In this document: in pieces, positions 44,559-53,266 of the stretch | Layout: every line of letters begins with the position of its first letter | Position numbering within the stretch: the stretch's first letter is position 1 | Source of the DNA: Pseudoalteromonas sp. SMS1 | GTDB taxonomy: Bacteria; Pseudomonadota; Gammaproteobacteria; Enterobacterales; Alteromonadaceae | Direction: 5' to 3' | DNA length: 64,000 nt | NCBI RefSeq assembly: GCF_021530565.1 | Contig: NZ_JAKGBI010000016.1 | Span: 62,001 to 126,000 of the forward strand | Program-made: the position numbers and the translations under genes | The notes under the pieces: generated by a model | The model's input: only the letters and a program-made list of their open reading frames with translations | Told to the model about the DNA's origin: nothing | The model's database searches: none

Positions 44559-46619
44559 ATGAATAGTCAATTGAGGTTTTTGCTTCTACTGATAAGCGTG
44601 ATATTGCCTTGTTACACAATAGCAAGCTCAATGAGTGCAGTGGAAGAGGGTAAAGATAGGTTTGGTGGAGAATATCGAAGCTTCGCTGTGGAACTGAATG
44701 ATCTAAATGTTTGTAAAGCAGCATGTGAAAATGATGGCATTTGTCGTTCATGGACCTATGTTGACCCAGGCGTTCAACACACCAATGGGATGTGCTGGTT
44801 AAAAAAATCTGAAAATACACCTGCACCTTGTGCTCAGTGTTCCTCAGGTTATAAGGTGGTCACAAATGTAAATGTAGCTTCTAATAGCATGAGTGATACA
44901 GAAATTGATATGGACAGATATGGTCGAGAGTATCTGAACTTTGCGGTAGAACAAAACGATCAAAGTGTTTGTTCGGCTGCTTGTAAAAATGACAAGCGTT
45001 GTCGATCATGGACTTATGTTGACCCAGGTGTTCAGCACACCAACGGCATGTGCTGGCTAAAAAGTTCGACCAACTTTAATCAACCTTGTGCAAGCTGTAC
45101 ATCGGGGTACAAATCGGCCCCGACTAATGAGCACATGGGTTCTGAAGAACCAGACACTGATCGGTTTGGTAACGAATATTACAATGTCGCGTTGAGTGCG
45201 GGCGATCAGGCATCCGTGTGCAAAGCGATGTGCCAAGAGGATGGACTATGTGGTGCTTGGACCTATGTCGATGCAGGCGTTCAGGGCGCAACACCACGGT
45301 GTTGGTTGAAGAGCTCAGGTAACACACCGGCAACGTGTAGTGTTTGTACCTCAGGTGTTAAAGAAAAGACTTTGGCTTTAAGCCCAGTAGCTAGCAATCA
45401 ACAGCGTGTTGGTAATTCATATAAGACACTTTCTGTGACCTCTGAATTAGCATGTATGCAGCAATGTGAAGATGATAATAAGTGCATGTCTTGGAATTAT
45501 GATTCATCCCTGACCTCAAACTCGTGTGAGTTGAATGTGACGACCAATGATGCAACAGCAGGTACGGGTACATCGGGTTTTAAGGTTAAAAAAGATACCA
45601 CTTTAGCTGCGGGTCAAGCGCATACGTGTTTTGTACAAGCAGATGGGTCAGTAAAATGTTGGGGTACTAACACCTACGGGCAACTTGGTGATGGTACAGA
45701 GAATGACTCAAGTACGCCAGTGTCAGCAGGTTCGCTGACTAATGCTTCGCAAATTGCTGCAGGCAATTACCATAGTTGCGCCATTTTGGCGGATCGCTCA
45801 GTGCAATGCTGGGGTCGAAATGATCACAAACAACTGGGTAATGGTAGCTCAACAGATGCTTCGACACCGGTATTAACTAACTCGATTACGAATGCGATTC
45901 AACTAGCCGCAACTGATAATTTCACGTGTGCAGTACAAGACAGTGCTGAAATAACACTTAATAATGTCGTGAGTACCGAACGAGGTGTTATTAAGTGCTG
46001 GGGTTCTTTTCCGATTCTAAACAACAGAAATAGCTGGAGTGGCAGTGACCCTGTAAACATTGAAAGTTCTGAACTCGTGGGCGTAAAACAAATTGCGGTT
46101 GGCAACCCGTTAGGTGCTGGGCATGTATGCGCGGCAATGCATACAGGTGAGGTCAAGTGTTTAGGCAAAACTATCTTAAGTGGCTCTCGCAGCTCTAAAA
46201 ATGAAATTACTACGATTTCCGGTATTACCAACGTTTTAGATTTGGTCAGTTCTGATGTTGTTGCATGTGCCATTGATGCAGGCTCAAAGCCGAGCGAAAA
46301 TAAACTAAAATGTTGGGGGTTCATTGATGGTGAACAGTATCTAACGCCCTTTGAGTTCACTTATCTTAAAGGTGCGCAACGTGTGGCCATTACAGGTGAA
46401 AATGAACCGACGTCGAGAGTATGTGCAGTAATGTACGACGGTACTGTAAAGTGCTCAGCGTATGGTGACGGTGACTACACTGTGAGCGGGATCGCAGATG
46501 CGATACAAATCACCAATGCCGATGGAAAATCATGCGCGTTGATTGCCAACGGTGAAGTAAAATGTTGGAGTGATGCGTCTGGCTCAACGCCAACTACACC
46601 GGTAAATGTGAGCTTTTAA
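44559..46619 (+). CDS. Secreted protein with PAN/Apple domains and an RCC1-like propeller
   Basis: A 686-residue exported protein with signal peptide ending near TIAS. Three tandem PAN/Apple-like domains, of about 65-70 residues, each carry VCKAACENDGICRSWTYVD-type motifs and six cysteines. A fourth, diverged PAN-like domain follows at about residues 275-345. The rest is RCC1-type beta-propeller repeats (HTCFVQADGSVKCWGTNTYGQLGDG and diverged copies), each with a Cys-x-Trp-Gly. PAN domains bind protein or carbohydrate and RCC1 blades bind proteins, so a surface adhesin or receptor-like role is likely. It is closed by its own terminator. Confidence 0.8.
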   Translation: MNSQLRFLLLLISVILPCYTIASSMSAVEEGKDRFGGEYRSFAVELNDLNVCKAACENDGICRSWTYVDPGVQHTNGMCWLKKSENTPAPCAQCSSGYKVVTNVNVASNSMSDTEIDMDRYGREYLNFAVEQNDQSVCSAACKNDKRCRSWTYVDPGVQHTNGMCWLKSSTNFNQPCASCTSGYKSAPTNEHMGSEEPDTDRFGNEYYNVALSAGDQASVCKAMCQEDGLCGAWTYVDAGVQGATPRCWLKSSGNTPATCSVCTSGVKEKTLALSPVASNQQRVGNSYKTLSVTSELACMQQCEDDNKCMSWNYDSSLTSNSCELNVTTNDATAGTGTSGFKVKKDTTLAAGQAHTCFVQADGSVKCWGTNTYGQLGDGTENDSSTPVSAGSLTNASQIAAGNYHSCAILADRSVQCWGRNDHKQLGNGSSTDASTPVLTNSITNAIQLAATDNFTCAVQDSAEITLNNVVSTERGVIKCWGSFPILNNRNSWSGSDPVNIESSELVGVKQIAVGNPLGAGHVCAAMHTGEVKCLGKTILSGSRSSKNEITTISGITNVLDLVSSDVVACAIDAGSKPSENKLKCWGFIDGEQYLTPFEFTYLKGAQRVAITGENEPTSRVCAVMYDGTVKCSAYGDGDYTVSGIADAIQITNADGKSCALIANGEVKCWSDASGSTPTTPVNVSF

Positions 46620-46633
46620 TAATTAGCAAACCG

Positions 46634-46670
46634 ATGCGCCACTGAATGTAAAAAAGGTGTGGCGCATTTT
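46634..46670 (+). terminator. Terminator after the PAN/RCC1 gene
   Basis: ATGCGCCAC (46634-46642) and GTGGCGCAT (46659-46667) pair perfectly around a 16-base loop, followed by TTTTC. Confidence 0.65.
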
Positions 46671-46679
46671 CACCTTGAT

Positions 46680-46964
46680 CTAATCACTATTGATAATACT
46701 TTTTAGCGCCGCGACATGATTGTTAAATGCTGATTGGCCAAGGTCTGTTAATGACACCCAGGTACGTGGGCGACCGTTGTAGCTGCGCTTTTTCGCTTCA
46801 ATGTAATTGGCGTCTTCCAATGCTTTGAGTTGTTTTGACAATACTGAATCACTCACATCTAGTTGCTCTTTTAGGAGCCTAAAGTCTAATTCTGCACTGG
46901 TGGCTAACATTGCGCAAATGCGTAACCTGTTTGGAGCATGAATAATGGGATCTAGCTCTGGCAT
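46680..46964 (-). CDS. Small winged-helix transcriptional regulator
   Basis: A 94-residue ArsR/MarR-like winged helix. It contains NRLRICAMLATSAELDFRLLK, the recognition region VSDSVLSKQLKALEDANYI, and the wing KRSYNGRPRTWVSLTDLG. Such proteins bind inverted repeats as dimers. AAAGGA precedes the ATG, which is two bases after the stop of the membrane-protein gene, so the two are one operon. The triple operator upstream of that operon suggests autoregulation. Confidence 0.85.
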   Translation of the reverse strand: MPELDPIIHAPNRLRICAMLATSAELDFRLLKEQLDVSDSVLSKQLKALEDANYIEAKKRSYNGRPRTWVSLTDLGQSAFNNHVAALKSIINSD

Positions 46965-46966
46965 CT

Positions 46967-47437
46967 CTAGTTTTCCTTTACCACGGTTTCACCTGTCGGG
47001 AGCTTGATAAGCAGCCAGAACATAACAATTGAAGCCGTTGCGGCGCAAATATGTGGCGCCCAATCAAGGCTCATTTCGGTGCGTAAAAAACGGCTTAAAA
47101 ACCCAAGGGCAGCAAACCCAATTGCTGCATACGCATTTATTTTCTCAGCTTTAATAGAGCGAGGGATGATCCGGATTCTGATCCCTTGTATTTTGTATAA
47201 ATAGTAATAAAGCGCAGTAGATAAGGTAAAGATGATGGCGCCCACTATTATTGCCAGTGCCCAAGTGTTTTCATGTTCGGTCATACCATAACCAAAAAAT
47301 ATCGCCCCATAACTTAAACTCATAAGTAGTCTCAACCAAACTGGCGGTGAGTAATCAATGAGCAGGTTTTGTTGAATATTGTGCACCGCATTCAGTGCAT
47401 CTTTTGCTTCTGTTTGAGACGGTAAATCGTTTTTCAT
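46967..47437 (-). CDS. Four-helix membrane protein, partner of the winged-helix regulator
   Basis: A 156-residue inner-membrane protein starting MKNDLPSQTEAK, with GGAG and good spacing. A start nine codons earlier would lie inside operator 1. A soluble N-terminal helix (DALNAVHNIQQ) is followed by four hydrophobic segments in two pairs, ending LPTGETVVKEN. The operon of a small winged-helix protein with a membrane partner is a common two-gene unit; the partner may sense or anchor. Function unknown. Confidence 0.72.
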   Translation of the reverse strand: MKNDLPSQTEAKDALNAVHNIQQNLLIDYSPPVWLRLLMSLSYGAIFFGYGMTEHENTWALAIIVGAIIFTLSTALYYYLYKIQGIRIRIIPRSIKAEKINAYAAIGFAALGFLSRFLRTEMSLDWAPHICAATASIVMFWLLIKLPTGETVVKEN

Positions 47438-47454
47438 TGGGGATCTCCTTTTAC

Positions 47455-47525
47455 TTTCCATCATGGAAACTTAGTTTAGTTTATAACTTTCCGTTTTGGC
47501 AAGTTATAATTTTCCATTGCGGAAA
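47455..47525. promoter_or_regulatory. Three tandem inverted-repeat operators
   Basis: Three copies of TTTCC-N5-GGAAA-type dyads lie just upstream of the regulator operon: 47455-47469, 47488-47502 and 47511-47525. The middle one is embedded in a longer dyad, TTATAACTTTCC (47481-47492) / GGCAAGTTATAA (47498-47509), with a single mismatch per arm. Spacing between centres is about 33 and 23 bases. The winged-helix regulator is the obvious binding protein. Confidence 0.72.
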
Positions 47526-47650
47526 GTGACTGAGGGTAGGGCGTAAATCGTTATTTTCTGAGTTTTTACTCTAACTTTTGGGGTTGTTGCTTGCTAACTG
47601 GTTTTACCACTTGTAAGCTAAAAGTTATGCACTCTTAATTTTTTGCCGTT

Positions 47651-48523
47651 ATGTCAAAAATAATCAGTCAAGAAATCACAATAATTTGTGAAGATCAATA
47701 CCCATTGGCAGGAACCGTATACCAACCAAACGCTGACCTAAAAGGGGCCGTTTTAATTGGCCCTGCAACCGGAATTAAACGCCAGTTTTACACTGCATTT
47801 TGTGAATTTTTAGCGCACCATAATTATGGTGTCTTGAGTTATGACAACCGAGGTATTGGAGATTCCTTGCAGGGTGATATTGGCAAGCATCCAGCTAGTT
47901 TACAATGCTGGGGACAACTTGATCAGCCAGCTGCTATTGCGGCATTAATCAAAACGTTTCCTGATTCAAGTTATCATTTAATTGGCCATAGTGCAGGTGG
48001 TCAGTTAATTGGCCTCGCTGCCAATGCGAAAGCACTGACATCCATGTTTAATTTTGCCAGTTCCTCTGGCCGGTTGTTGAATATGAAAGTGCGAGACCAA
48101 TTTAAGTCTCACTTTTTTATGAATCTGTTTATTCCTTTTTCTAATTTATTGTTTGGCCATACTAAATCACAGTGGTTCGGTATGGGTGAGCCACTGCCCG
48201 CAGCGGTAGGTCACCAATGGCGAACATGGTGCAATGGGGGGGGATATGTTAAAACCGCATTTGGCAAGACCATTGATAAGCACTATTTTGAAGAGCTGAC
48301 TTTACCGACTATGTGGGTAAATGCCGTGGATGATTTTATTGCAAATGACAAAAATGTCAGAGATATGATGTCTGTTAGCCCCAACATAAAAGCGCAAACA
48401 TTGACCCTAGACCCAAAAGATCATGGTCTTAAAGAAATTGGTCATATGAAGTTTTTTAGCAGAAAATCTCACACATTATGGCAAATTCCATTGCAGTGGC
48501 TCGATAGCCATTCAGGTAAGTGA
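47651..48523 (+). CDS. Alpha/beta hydrolase (serine-type)
   Basis: A 290-residue cytoplasmic hydrolase. The nucleophile elbow is GHSAGG. The oxyanion strand is GAVLIGPATGIKRQFY, the DNRGIGDS segment follows, and the candidate acid and His are in VDDF and KDHGLKEIGH. It resembles the predicted serine-aminopeptidase or YheT-like hydrolases, but the substrate is unknown. It stands alone, divergent from the winged-helix operon and possibly under the same operators. Confidence 0.8.
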   Translation: MSKIISQEITIICEDQYPLAGTVYQPNADLKGAVLIGPATGIKRQFYTAFCEFLAHHNYGVLSYDNRGIGDSLQGDIGKHPASLQCWGQLDQPAAIAALIKTFPDSSYHLIGHSAGGQLIGLAANAKALTSMFNFASSSGRLLNMKVRDQFKSHFFMNLFIPFSNLLFGHTKSQWFGMGEPLPAAVGHQWRTWCNGGGYVKTAFGKTIDKHYFEELTLPTMWVNAVDDFIANDKNVRDMMSVSPNIKAQTLTLDPKDHGLKEIGHMKFFSRKSHTLWQIPLQWLDSHSGK

Positions 48524-48582
48524 TCTGTTAAGTCTGTGTCGTGGATTCATTGATTTGAGCCCACGACGACTTTGGTATGGCG

Positions 48583-49461
48583 TTATTTCCAATCAGCGAA
48601 TTGAGCCAGTAAAAAATCAATGGCAAGCCTCGCGCGCAAAGGCATAAATTGTTTATTTTGATAAACAATCCAGCTTGTTGCACCACTGATGCAATAGGGC
48701 TCTAAAATTGGTACTAAGGTTTGTTGCTCAAGTGACTCAGTAAAAGTACTTTGTGGCATGTAAGCAATGCCGAGGCCTTGTTCACAAGCTTCTAGAACGA
48801 CATTAGCGTTGTTGCTGCGCCACTGACCAGCGACTTTAATACTTTGTTTAGTGCCATCAATGTTGAATACCCAATGATCGTTATTCGCAATAATACAGCG
48901 ATGACTTTTAAGCTGATTTGGGTGGTTTGGTGTGCCATAAGCTGTAAGGTAGCTCGGCGCGGCAACGACCATCATTGAACGGCTAATTAATCTGCGCGCA
49001 ATTAAATTAGAATCATTGAGCTCACCATAACGAATCGCGAAATCAATACCATCTTCGACGAAGTTAACCATTCGGCTATTGAAGTCGATTTCAATATTTA
49101 ACTCTGGATGTTGTTTGGCAAACGTCATCAATGCAGGGGCGATATGACGTTCAGCAAATGCACCGGCAGCACTGACTCTGAGCGTGCCACTTAGGTTGAA
49201 CTGCTGCTGGTTTAATTGTTCGTTGGCCTGTTGTAACCCAGCAACGAGCTGTTTGCATTGCTGATAGTAAAAAGCCCCATTTTCAGTGAGATTAATTTGG
49301 CGTGTGGTCCGTGCAAGCAAAATACTGCCTGTGCGTTTTTCTAAGCGCGCGACTTGTCGACTAATATGGCTCGTGGAGCAGCCAAGCTTTTTTGCGGCAG
49401 CCGAAAACCCGCCGCTCTCAGCAACCGCAACAAATTCAAAAATACCGTCAAAGCTATCCAT
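48583..49461 (-). CDS. LysR-family regulator of the divergent detoxification operon
   Basis: A 292-residue LysR protein. The N-terminal helix-turn-helix FSAAAKKLGCSTSHISRQVARLE is clear, and a periplasmic-binding-type effector domain follows (VSAAGAFAERHIAPALMTFA). It is transcribed away from the PfpI/CurA/GST operon across a 171-base gap, the standard arrangement for LysR control of a neighbouring operon. Confidence 0.88.
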   Translation of the reverse strand: MDSFDGIFEFVAVAESGGFSAAAKKLGCSTSHISRQVARLEKRTGSILLARTTRQINLTENGAFYYQQCKQLVAGLQQANEQLNQQQFNLSGTLRVSAAGAFAERHIAPALMTFAKQHPELNIEIDFNSRMVNFVEDGIDFAIRYGELNDSNLIARRLISRSMMVVAAPSYLTAYGTPNHPNQLKSHRCIIANNDHWVFNIDGTKQSIKVAGQWRSNNANVVLEACEQGLGIAYMPQSTFTESLEQQTLVPILEPYCISGATSWIVYQNKQFMPLRARLAIDFLLAQFADWK

Positions 49462-49632
49462 CTAGTTTCTCTATAATCTATTCAAAGGCGAGAGGGTGTA
49501 TGCCAACATTTAACGCCTATTATTGCTAAATAGCAAAAGAGATTCACAGATTTAGATAATTATCATTCATGCAGTAACAATATAGAGTTGAATAATCCAC
49601 TCGAAAGACAACATATACTTAAGGTATTGATC

Positions 49633-50310
49633 ATGAAAAAAGTACTTATCCCTGTAACTAATCACGCGACATTAGGCAGTACAGATCAAGCAAATGGTAC
49701 CTATGCGCCTGAGCTAACACACGTAGTGCAGGTGTTAAATTTACATAATATTGCGTTTGATATTGCCTCAATTCGCGGCGGTAAAGCACCACTTTACGGT
49801 ACCGATATCGCAGAAGACACGGTCAATAACAAGATATTGGGCGACGAAGATTTCCAAGCACAAGTCAACAACACAGTACCGCTTTCGCAAGTGAATATGA
49901 ATGACTATGACGCTATTTTTTATCCTGGTGGGTTTGGCTTACTGTCAGATTTGGCGAGTAATAAAGAGGTTGGTGCACTGGCAGCAAGACACTATGAATC
50001 AGGTGGCATTATCGCAGCAGTATGCCATGGACCAGCAGCATTATTACCCATTACGCTCAGTTCAGGTGACCCTTTGCTAGCGAGTAAATCCGTCACAGCA
50101 TTCACGCGAGAAGAAGAAGTCGACTTTGGCACCATCAATGACATTCCATTCTTACTAGAAGAAGCTTTGGCAAGAAAAGCGGGTCAATATAGCAAGGTAC
50201 AGCCATGGAATGAACTGGTGATTGTAGATGAACGGGTTATTACAGGTCAAAACCCTGCAAGTGCGCACGCGGTAGGAGAGGCATTAGCTAAGCAACTGGC
50301 TAAGCAATAA
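49633..50310 (+). CDS. DJ-1/PfpI family protein (type 1 glutamine-amidotransferase-like)
   Basis: A 225-residue DJ-1/PfpI-fold protein, start MKKVLIPVTNHATLGS with AAGG upstream. The nucleophile elbow IIAAVCHGPAAL has the conserved Cys-His, and the preceding acidic residue is in DAIFYPGGFG. Relatives hydrate methylglyoxal or act as chaperone or deglycase-like enzymes. In the same operon as an alkenal reductase and a GST, a role in dealing with reactive carbonyls is likely. Confidence 0.85.
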   Translation: MKKVLIPVTNHATLGSTDQANGTYAPELTHVVQVLNLHNIAFDIASIRGGKAPLYGTDIAEDTVNNKILGDEDFQAQVNNTVPLSQVNMNDYDAIFYPGGFGLLSDLASNKEVGALAARHYESGGIIAAVCHGPAALLPITLSSGDPLLASKSVTAFTREEEVDFGTINDIPFLLEEALARKAGQYSKVQPWNELVIVDERVITGQNPASAHAVGEALAKQLAKQ

Positions 50311-50344
50311 AGACTTTTGAGCGAAAAGGAATAAAGGTTTGATA

Positions 50345-51403
50345 ATGAATCAAAGTATCCATATTAATCGTCAGATTACCTTGGCTGCACGTCCAAATGG
50401 TGCGCCAACACCGAACGATTTTAAACTGGTGGAGTCGCCCATACCGACTCCTGCATATGGCGAAATCTTGTTAAGAACGCGCTATCTCTCGTTAGACCCG
50501 TATATGCGTGGCCGTATGAACGATGCTAAGTCATATGCTGACCCCGTTGGCATTGGGGAGGTGATGGTAGGTGGCAGTATCTGCCAAGTGGAAAAATCAA
50601 ATCATGTTGATTTTGAACAAGGCGATTTAGTTGTCGCATTTGGTGGCTGGCAAGATTATAGCGTGTCTGATGGTGTTGGGGTTATCAAGCTTGATAAAAC
50701 GATGCAAAATCCATCGTATGGCTTAGGTGTGCTGGGGATGCCAGGCCTGACAGCTTATATGGGGTTGCTAGACATTGGTGAACCTCAAGCCGGCGAGACA
50801 TTAGTCGTGGCGGCGGCGACTGGCGCAGTAGGCAGTTTAGTTGGTCAGATAGCTAAGCTTAAAGGCTGCAGGGTAGTAGGTATTGCAGGTGGACAGGAAA
50901 AGTGCGAATACGCCGTGAATGAATTCGGCTTCGATGCTTGTATTGATCATCGCGCTACAGACTTAGATGAACAGCTTGCACAAGCTTGCCCCAACGGCAT
51001 TGATATTTATTATGAAAATGTTGGAGGCAAAGTTTTTGACGCCGTGTTACCTCTATTAAACTCGAAAGCACGAGTTCCTCTGTGTGGCTTGATATCACAG
51101 TATAATGCAACAGAGTTACCAATAGGCCCTGATCGCACAGGTGTGTTAATGGGAAATATGTTGGTCAAAAGAATTAAAATGCAGGGGTTTATTGTATTTG
51201 ATGATTATGGCCATCGTTATAAAGAGTTTCAAGATGCGATGGTGCCCTGGTTAATGTCCGGTCAAATCAAATACAAAGAAGACAAAGTCACTGGACTTGA
51301 GCAAGCTGTCACTGCATTTATAGGGTTGTTACAAGGTCAGAATTTTGGCAAGTTAGTTGTGCAAGTGGGTCCTGAGCAATTAGGTCTTGGGATAAAGTCA
51401 TGA
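50345..51403 (+). CDS. NADPH-dependent alkenal/quinone reductase (CurA-like MDR)
   Basis: A 352-residue medium-chain reductase without zinc, like E. coli CurA. The N-terminal RYLSLDPYMRGRMND and FGGWQDY are family marks. The NADPH site is AATGAVGSLVGQIAKLKGC. Family enzymes reduce alpha,beta-unsaturated carbonyls. It starts at ATG 50345 with AAAGG and overlaps the downstream GST by four bases (ATGA). Confidence 0.88.
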   Translation: MNQSIHINRQITLAARPNGAPTPNDFKLVESPIPTPAYGEILLRTRYLSLDPYMRGRMNDAKSYADPVGIGEVMVGGSICQVEKSNHVDFEQGDLVVAFGGWQDYSVSDGVGVIKLDKTMQNPSYGLGVLGMPGLTAYMGLLDIGEPQAGETLVVAAATGAVGSLVGQIAKLKGCRVVGIAGGQEKCEYAVNEFGFDACIDHRATDLDEQLAQACPNGIDIYYENVGGKVFDAVLPLLNSKARVPLCGLISQYNATELPIGPDRTGVLMGNMLVKRIKMQGFIVFDDYGHRYKEFQDAMVPWLMSGQIKYKEDKVTGLEQAVTAFIGLLQGQNFGKLVVQVGPEQLGLGIKS

Positions 51404-52008
51404 TTAAAGTGCATCATTTAAATCAATCTCGCTCCACGCGGATACTCTGGTTGTTGGAAGAACTGCAAATGGAATATGAGGTTGAGCATCACCAGCGTGA
51501 TGAGCAGACGCGTCTTGCGCAACCGAGTCTAGGTCAGGTGCACTCGCTCAATAAAGCGCCCATCATTGAGCATAATAGCCTTAAAATATGCGAATCAGGT
51601 GCGATTGTAGAGTACATCCTAGATCACGCCAAGCACAGTAATCTGCGCCCTGAAAAAGGTACTCGTGCGTACTACCAATACCTTGAATGGTGCCATTTTG
51701 CAGAAGGGTCATTGGCGTTACCTGTGATCGCCAGCTTATTGATGCAGATGGAGTCGCGAGATGGTGCGCAAGCTATGGATGGGTATATCGCAAAAGAGCT
51801 TAAATTAGACTTGTCTTTTATCGATGCAACTTTATCAGAGCAAAGATACTTTGCCGGCGAGCAGTTCACTGCTGCTGATATCATGATGACTGTGATATTG
51901 GAAATCGCGCTAAGTGCCAACCTTATTGAAAATAGACCACAAATTTCACGTTACCTAGCAGATATGCAAGCGCGTTGCGCATATCAAAGGGCACGTGCTT
52001 ATGGTTAA
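51400..52008 (+). CDS. Glutathione S-transferase
   Basis: A 202-residue GST. The thioredoxin-like domain starts IKVHHLNQSRSTRILWLLEEL, where SRS carries the GSH-binding serine, with the cis-Pro region KAPII and the ESGAIVEYIL motif. The all-helical C-terminal domain has FAGEQFTAADIMM. It is the third gene of the LysR-controlled operon and likely conjugates electrophiles to glutathione. Confidence 0.9.
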   Translation: MIKVHHLNQSRSTRILWLLEELQMEYEVEHHQRDEQTRLAQPSLGQVHSLNKAPIIEHNSLKICESGAIVEYILDHAKHSNLRPEKGTRAYYQYLEWCHFAEGSLALPVIASLLMQMESRDGAQAMDGYIAKELKLDLSFIDATLSEQRYFAGEQFTAADIMMTVILEIALSANLIENRPQISRYLADMQARCAYQRARAYG

Positions 52009-52021
52009 CTAAGCCGCTCAA

Positions 52022-52060
52022 CAAAGCCCGATTTTATATCGAGCTTTGTGCTTTGTTTTT
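52022..52060. terminator. Terminator between convergent GST and ankyrin genes
   Basis: CAAAGCCCGAT (52022-52032) and ATCGAGCTTTG (52038-52048) pair with one mismatch around a TTTAT loop. A T-run follows on the plus strand (CTTTGTTTTT). Confidence 0.7.
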
Positions 52061-52066
52061 ATGGCC

Positions 52067-53092
52067 TTAAAGCGCCGATTTATTTTGTAAAAGTTGAATG
52101 ATATCGTGGTATTGATATCGTTTGGCCAGTTCCAGTGGGGTATCATTTTCATAGGTTGTCAAATGGGTGATTGCGCCCCCTTTCAAAAACGCTTTAGCTG
52201 CAGCGGTATTGCCATGCCAAATTGCATCATGGAGTGGGGTATAGCCATTATTTGGCCCTTGTGCATTGAGTACCTCGTTGGCTTTTGGCGCATTGAGCAA
52301 TAGCTTAACAATGTCAGGGTGCCCCATATATCCGGCTTTATGAAAAGCGATCGCGTTCATAGGATAGCCAGGGATCGTCTGATCAGCCCCATTCTCTAAC
52401 AGCAACTTGACGATTTTTGGATAACCGTCTCTGGCTGCGACAAGCAAAGGCGTGTGCCAATCATTACGGCTAGAATAAACCGGTCTACGTTGATTGACGT
52501 CTTGGCCATAATCGATAAGTAACGAGATGCGTTTTACTTTTTGTGTTTCGTTGAGAAGAGTATCTTCCACCACGTTTAAAATCTTTTGCATAGCAAGTGC
52601 ACGTTTTAATTCGGCATGCTTGTGATTGAATAGCTCGCTCAAAGCGTTATATAGCTTGGCCTCGTGGGGTTCGATATTTCGGTCCCATCCTCCGATCATA
52701 TCTGCTGCGGTCGTACCTGTACGTGTTTTGAGATTGATATTTAACTCTGGGTATTGAAATAACAACTCGATATTCGATTTCTTAGAATACCAAGCCGCTA
52801 CCATCAAGGGGGTGAACCCAGAACGAGGCGCTTGCAGATTAATAAATGCGCCTTTATCTAACAAATACTTTAAGATGTCATCATGATCTGTTTGAGCGGC
52901 GATATGCACAGGGGCGTTACCCATTGCACTGTCTAATTGGTTTACATCTGCGCCACTTTCAACAAGCATTTTCACTTTTTGTAAGTCGCCATTAATGACC
53001 GCTTGATGTAATGGTGGCAAAGGATTGGCTTGAACTTGGCCCATCACTAAACAGGCAACCAAAGTTGAAATACGCACAACATGTTTGAGCAT
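52067..53092 (-). CDS. Exported ankyrin-repeat protein
   Basis: A 341-residue protein with signal peptide MLKHVVRISTLVACLVMGQVQA (start chosen at this Met). At least seven ankyrin repeats follow (HQAVINGDLQKVKMLVESGADVN, HIAAQTDHDDILKYLLDKGA, HDAIWHGNTAAAKAFLKGGA), with a charged helical insert near residues 155-190. It is likely a periplasmic protein-binding scaffold. The upstream perfect inverted repeat may control it. Confidence 0.82.
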   Translation of the reverse strand: MLKHVVRISTLVACLVMGQVQANPLPPLHQAVINGDLQKVKMLVESGADVNQLDSAMGNAPVHIAAQTDHDDILKYLLDKGAFINLQAPRSGFTPLMVAAWYSKKSNIELLFQYPELNINLKTRTGTTAADMIGGWDRNIEPHEAKLYNALSELFNHKHAELKRALAMQKILNVVEDTLLNETQKVKRISLLIDYGQDVNQRRPVYSSRNDWHTPLLVAARDGYPKIVKLLLENGADQTIPGYPMNAIAFHKAGYMGHPDIVKLLLNAPKANEVLNAQGPNNGYTPLHDAIWHGNTAAAKAFLKGGAITHLTTYENDTPLELAKRYQYHDIIQLLQNKSAL

Positions 53093-53174
53093 TGAAACCC
53101 CCAGCAAATGTCAAAAAAAGAAGCCGCAGTATAAGTGAGCGAGCAGCTTTTCATTAGAGGAGTAAAAGCTATTT

Positions 53175-53199
53175 AATTATTAGTCATAGACTAATAATT
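53175..53199. promoter_or_regulatory. Perfect 11-bp-arm inverted repeat
   Basis: AATTATTAGTC (53175-53185) and GACTAATAATT (53189-53199) are exact inverted arms with a three-base ATA centre. It lies 83 bases upstream of the ankyrin start and 68 downstream of the flavoprotein stop. A second dyad, CTTTAG-ATGC-CTAAAG, is at 53209-53224. It could be an operator or part of a terminator. Confidence 0.5.
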
Positions 53200-53266
53200 G
53201 CCTTGGCACTTTAGATGCCTAAAGCATTTTGGCAAAGCTGAGGTTTAGTCTTTTTAAAATCGGGGC

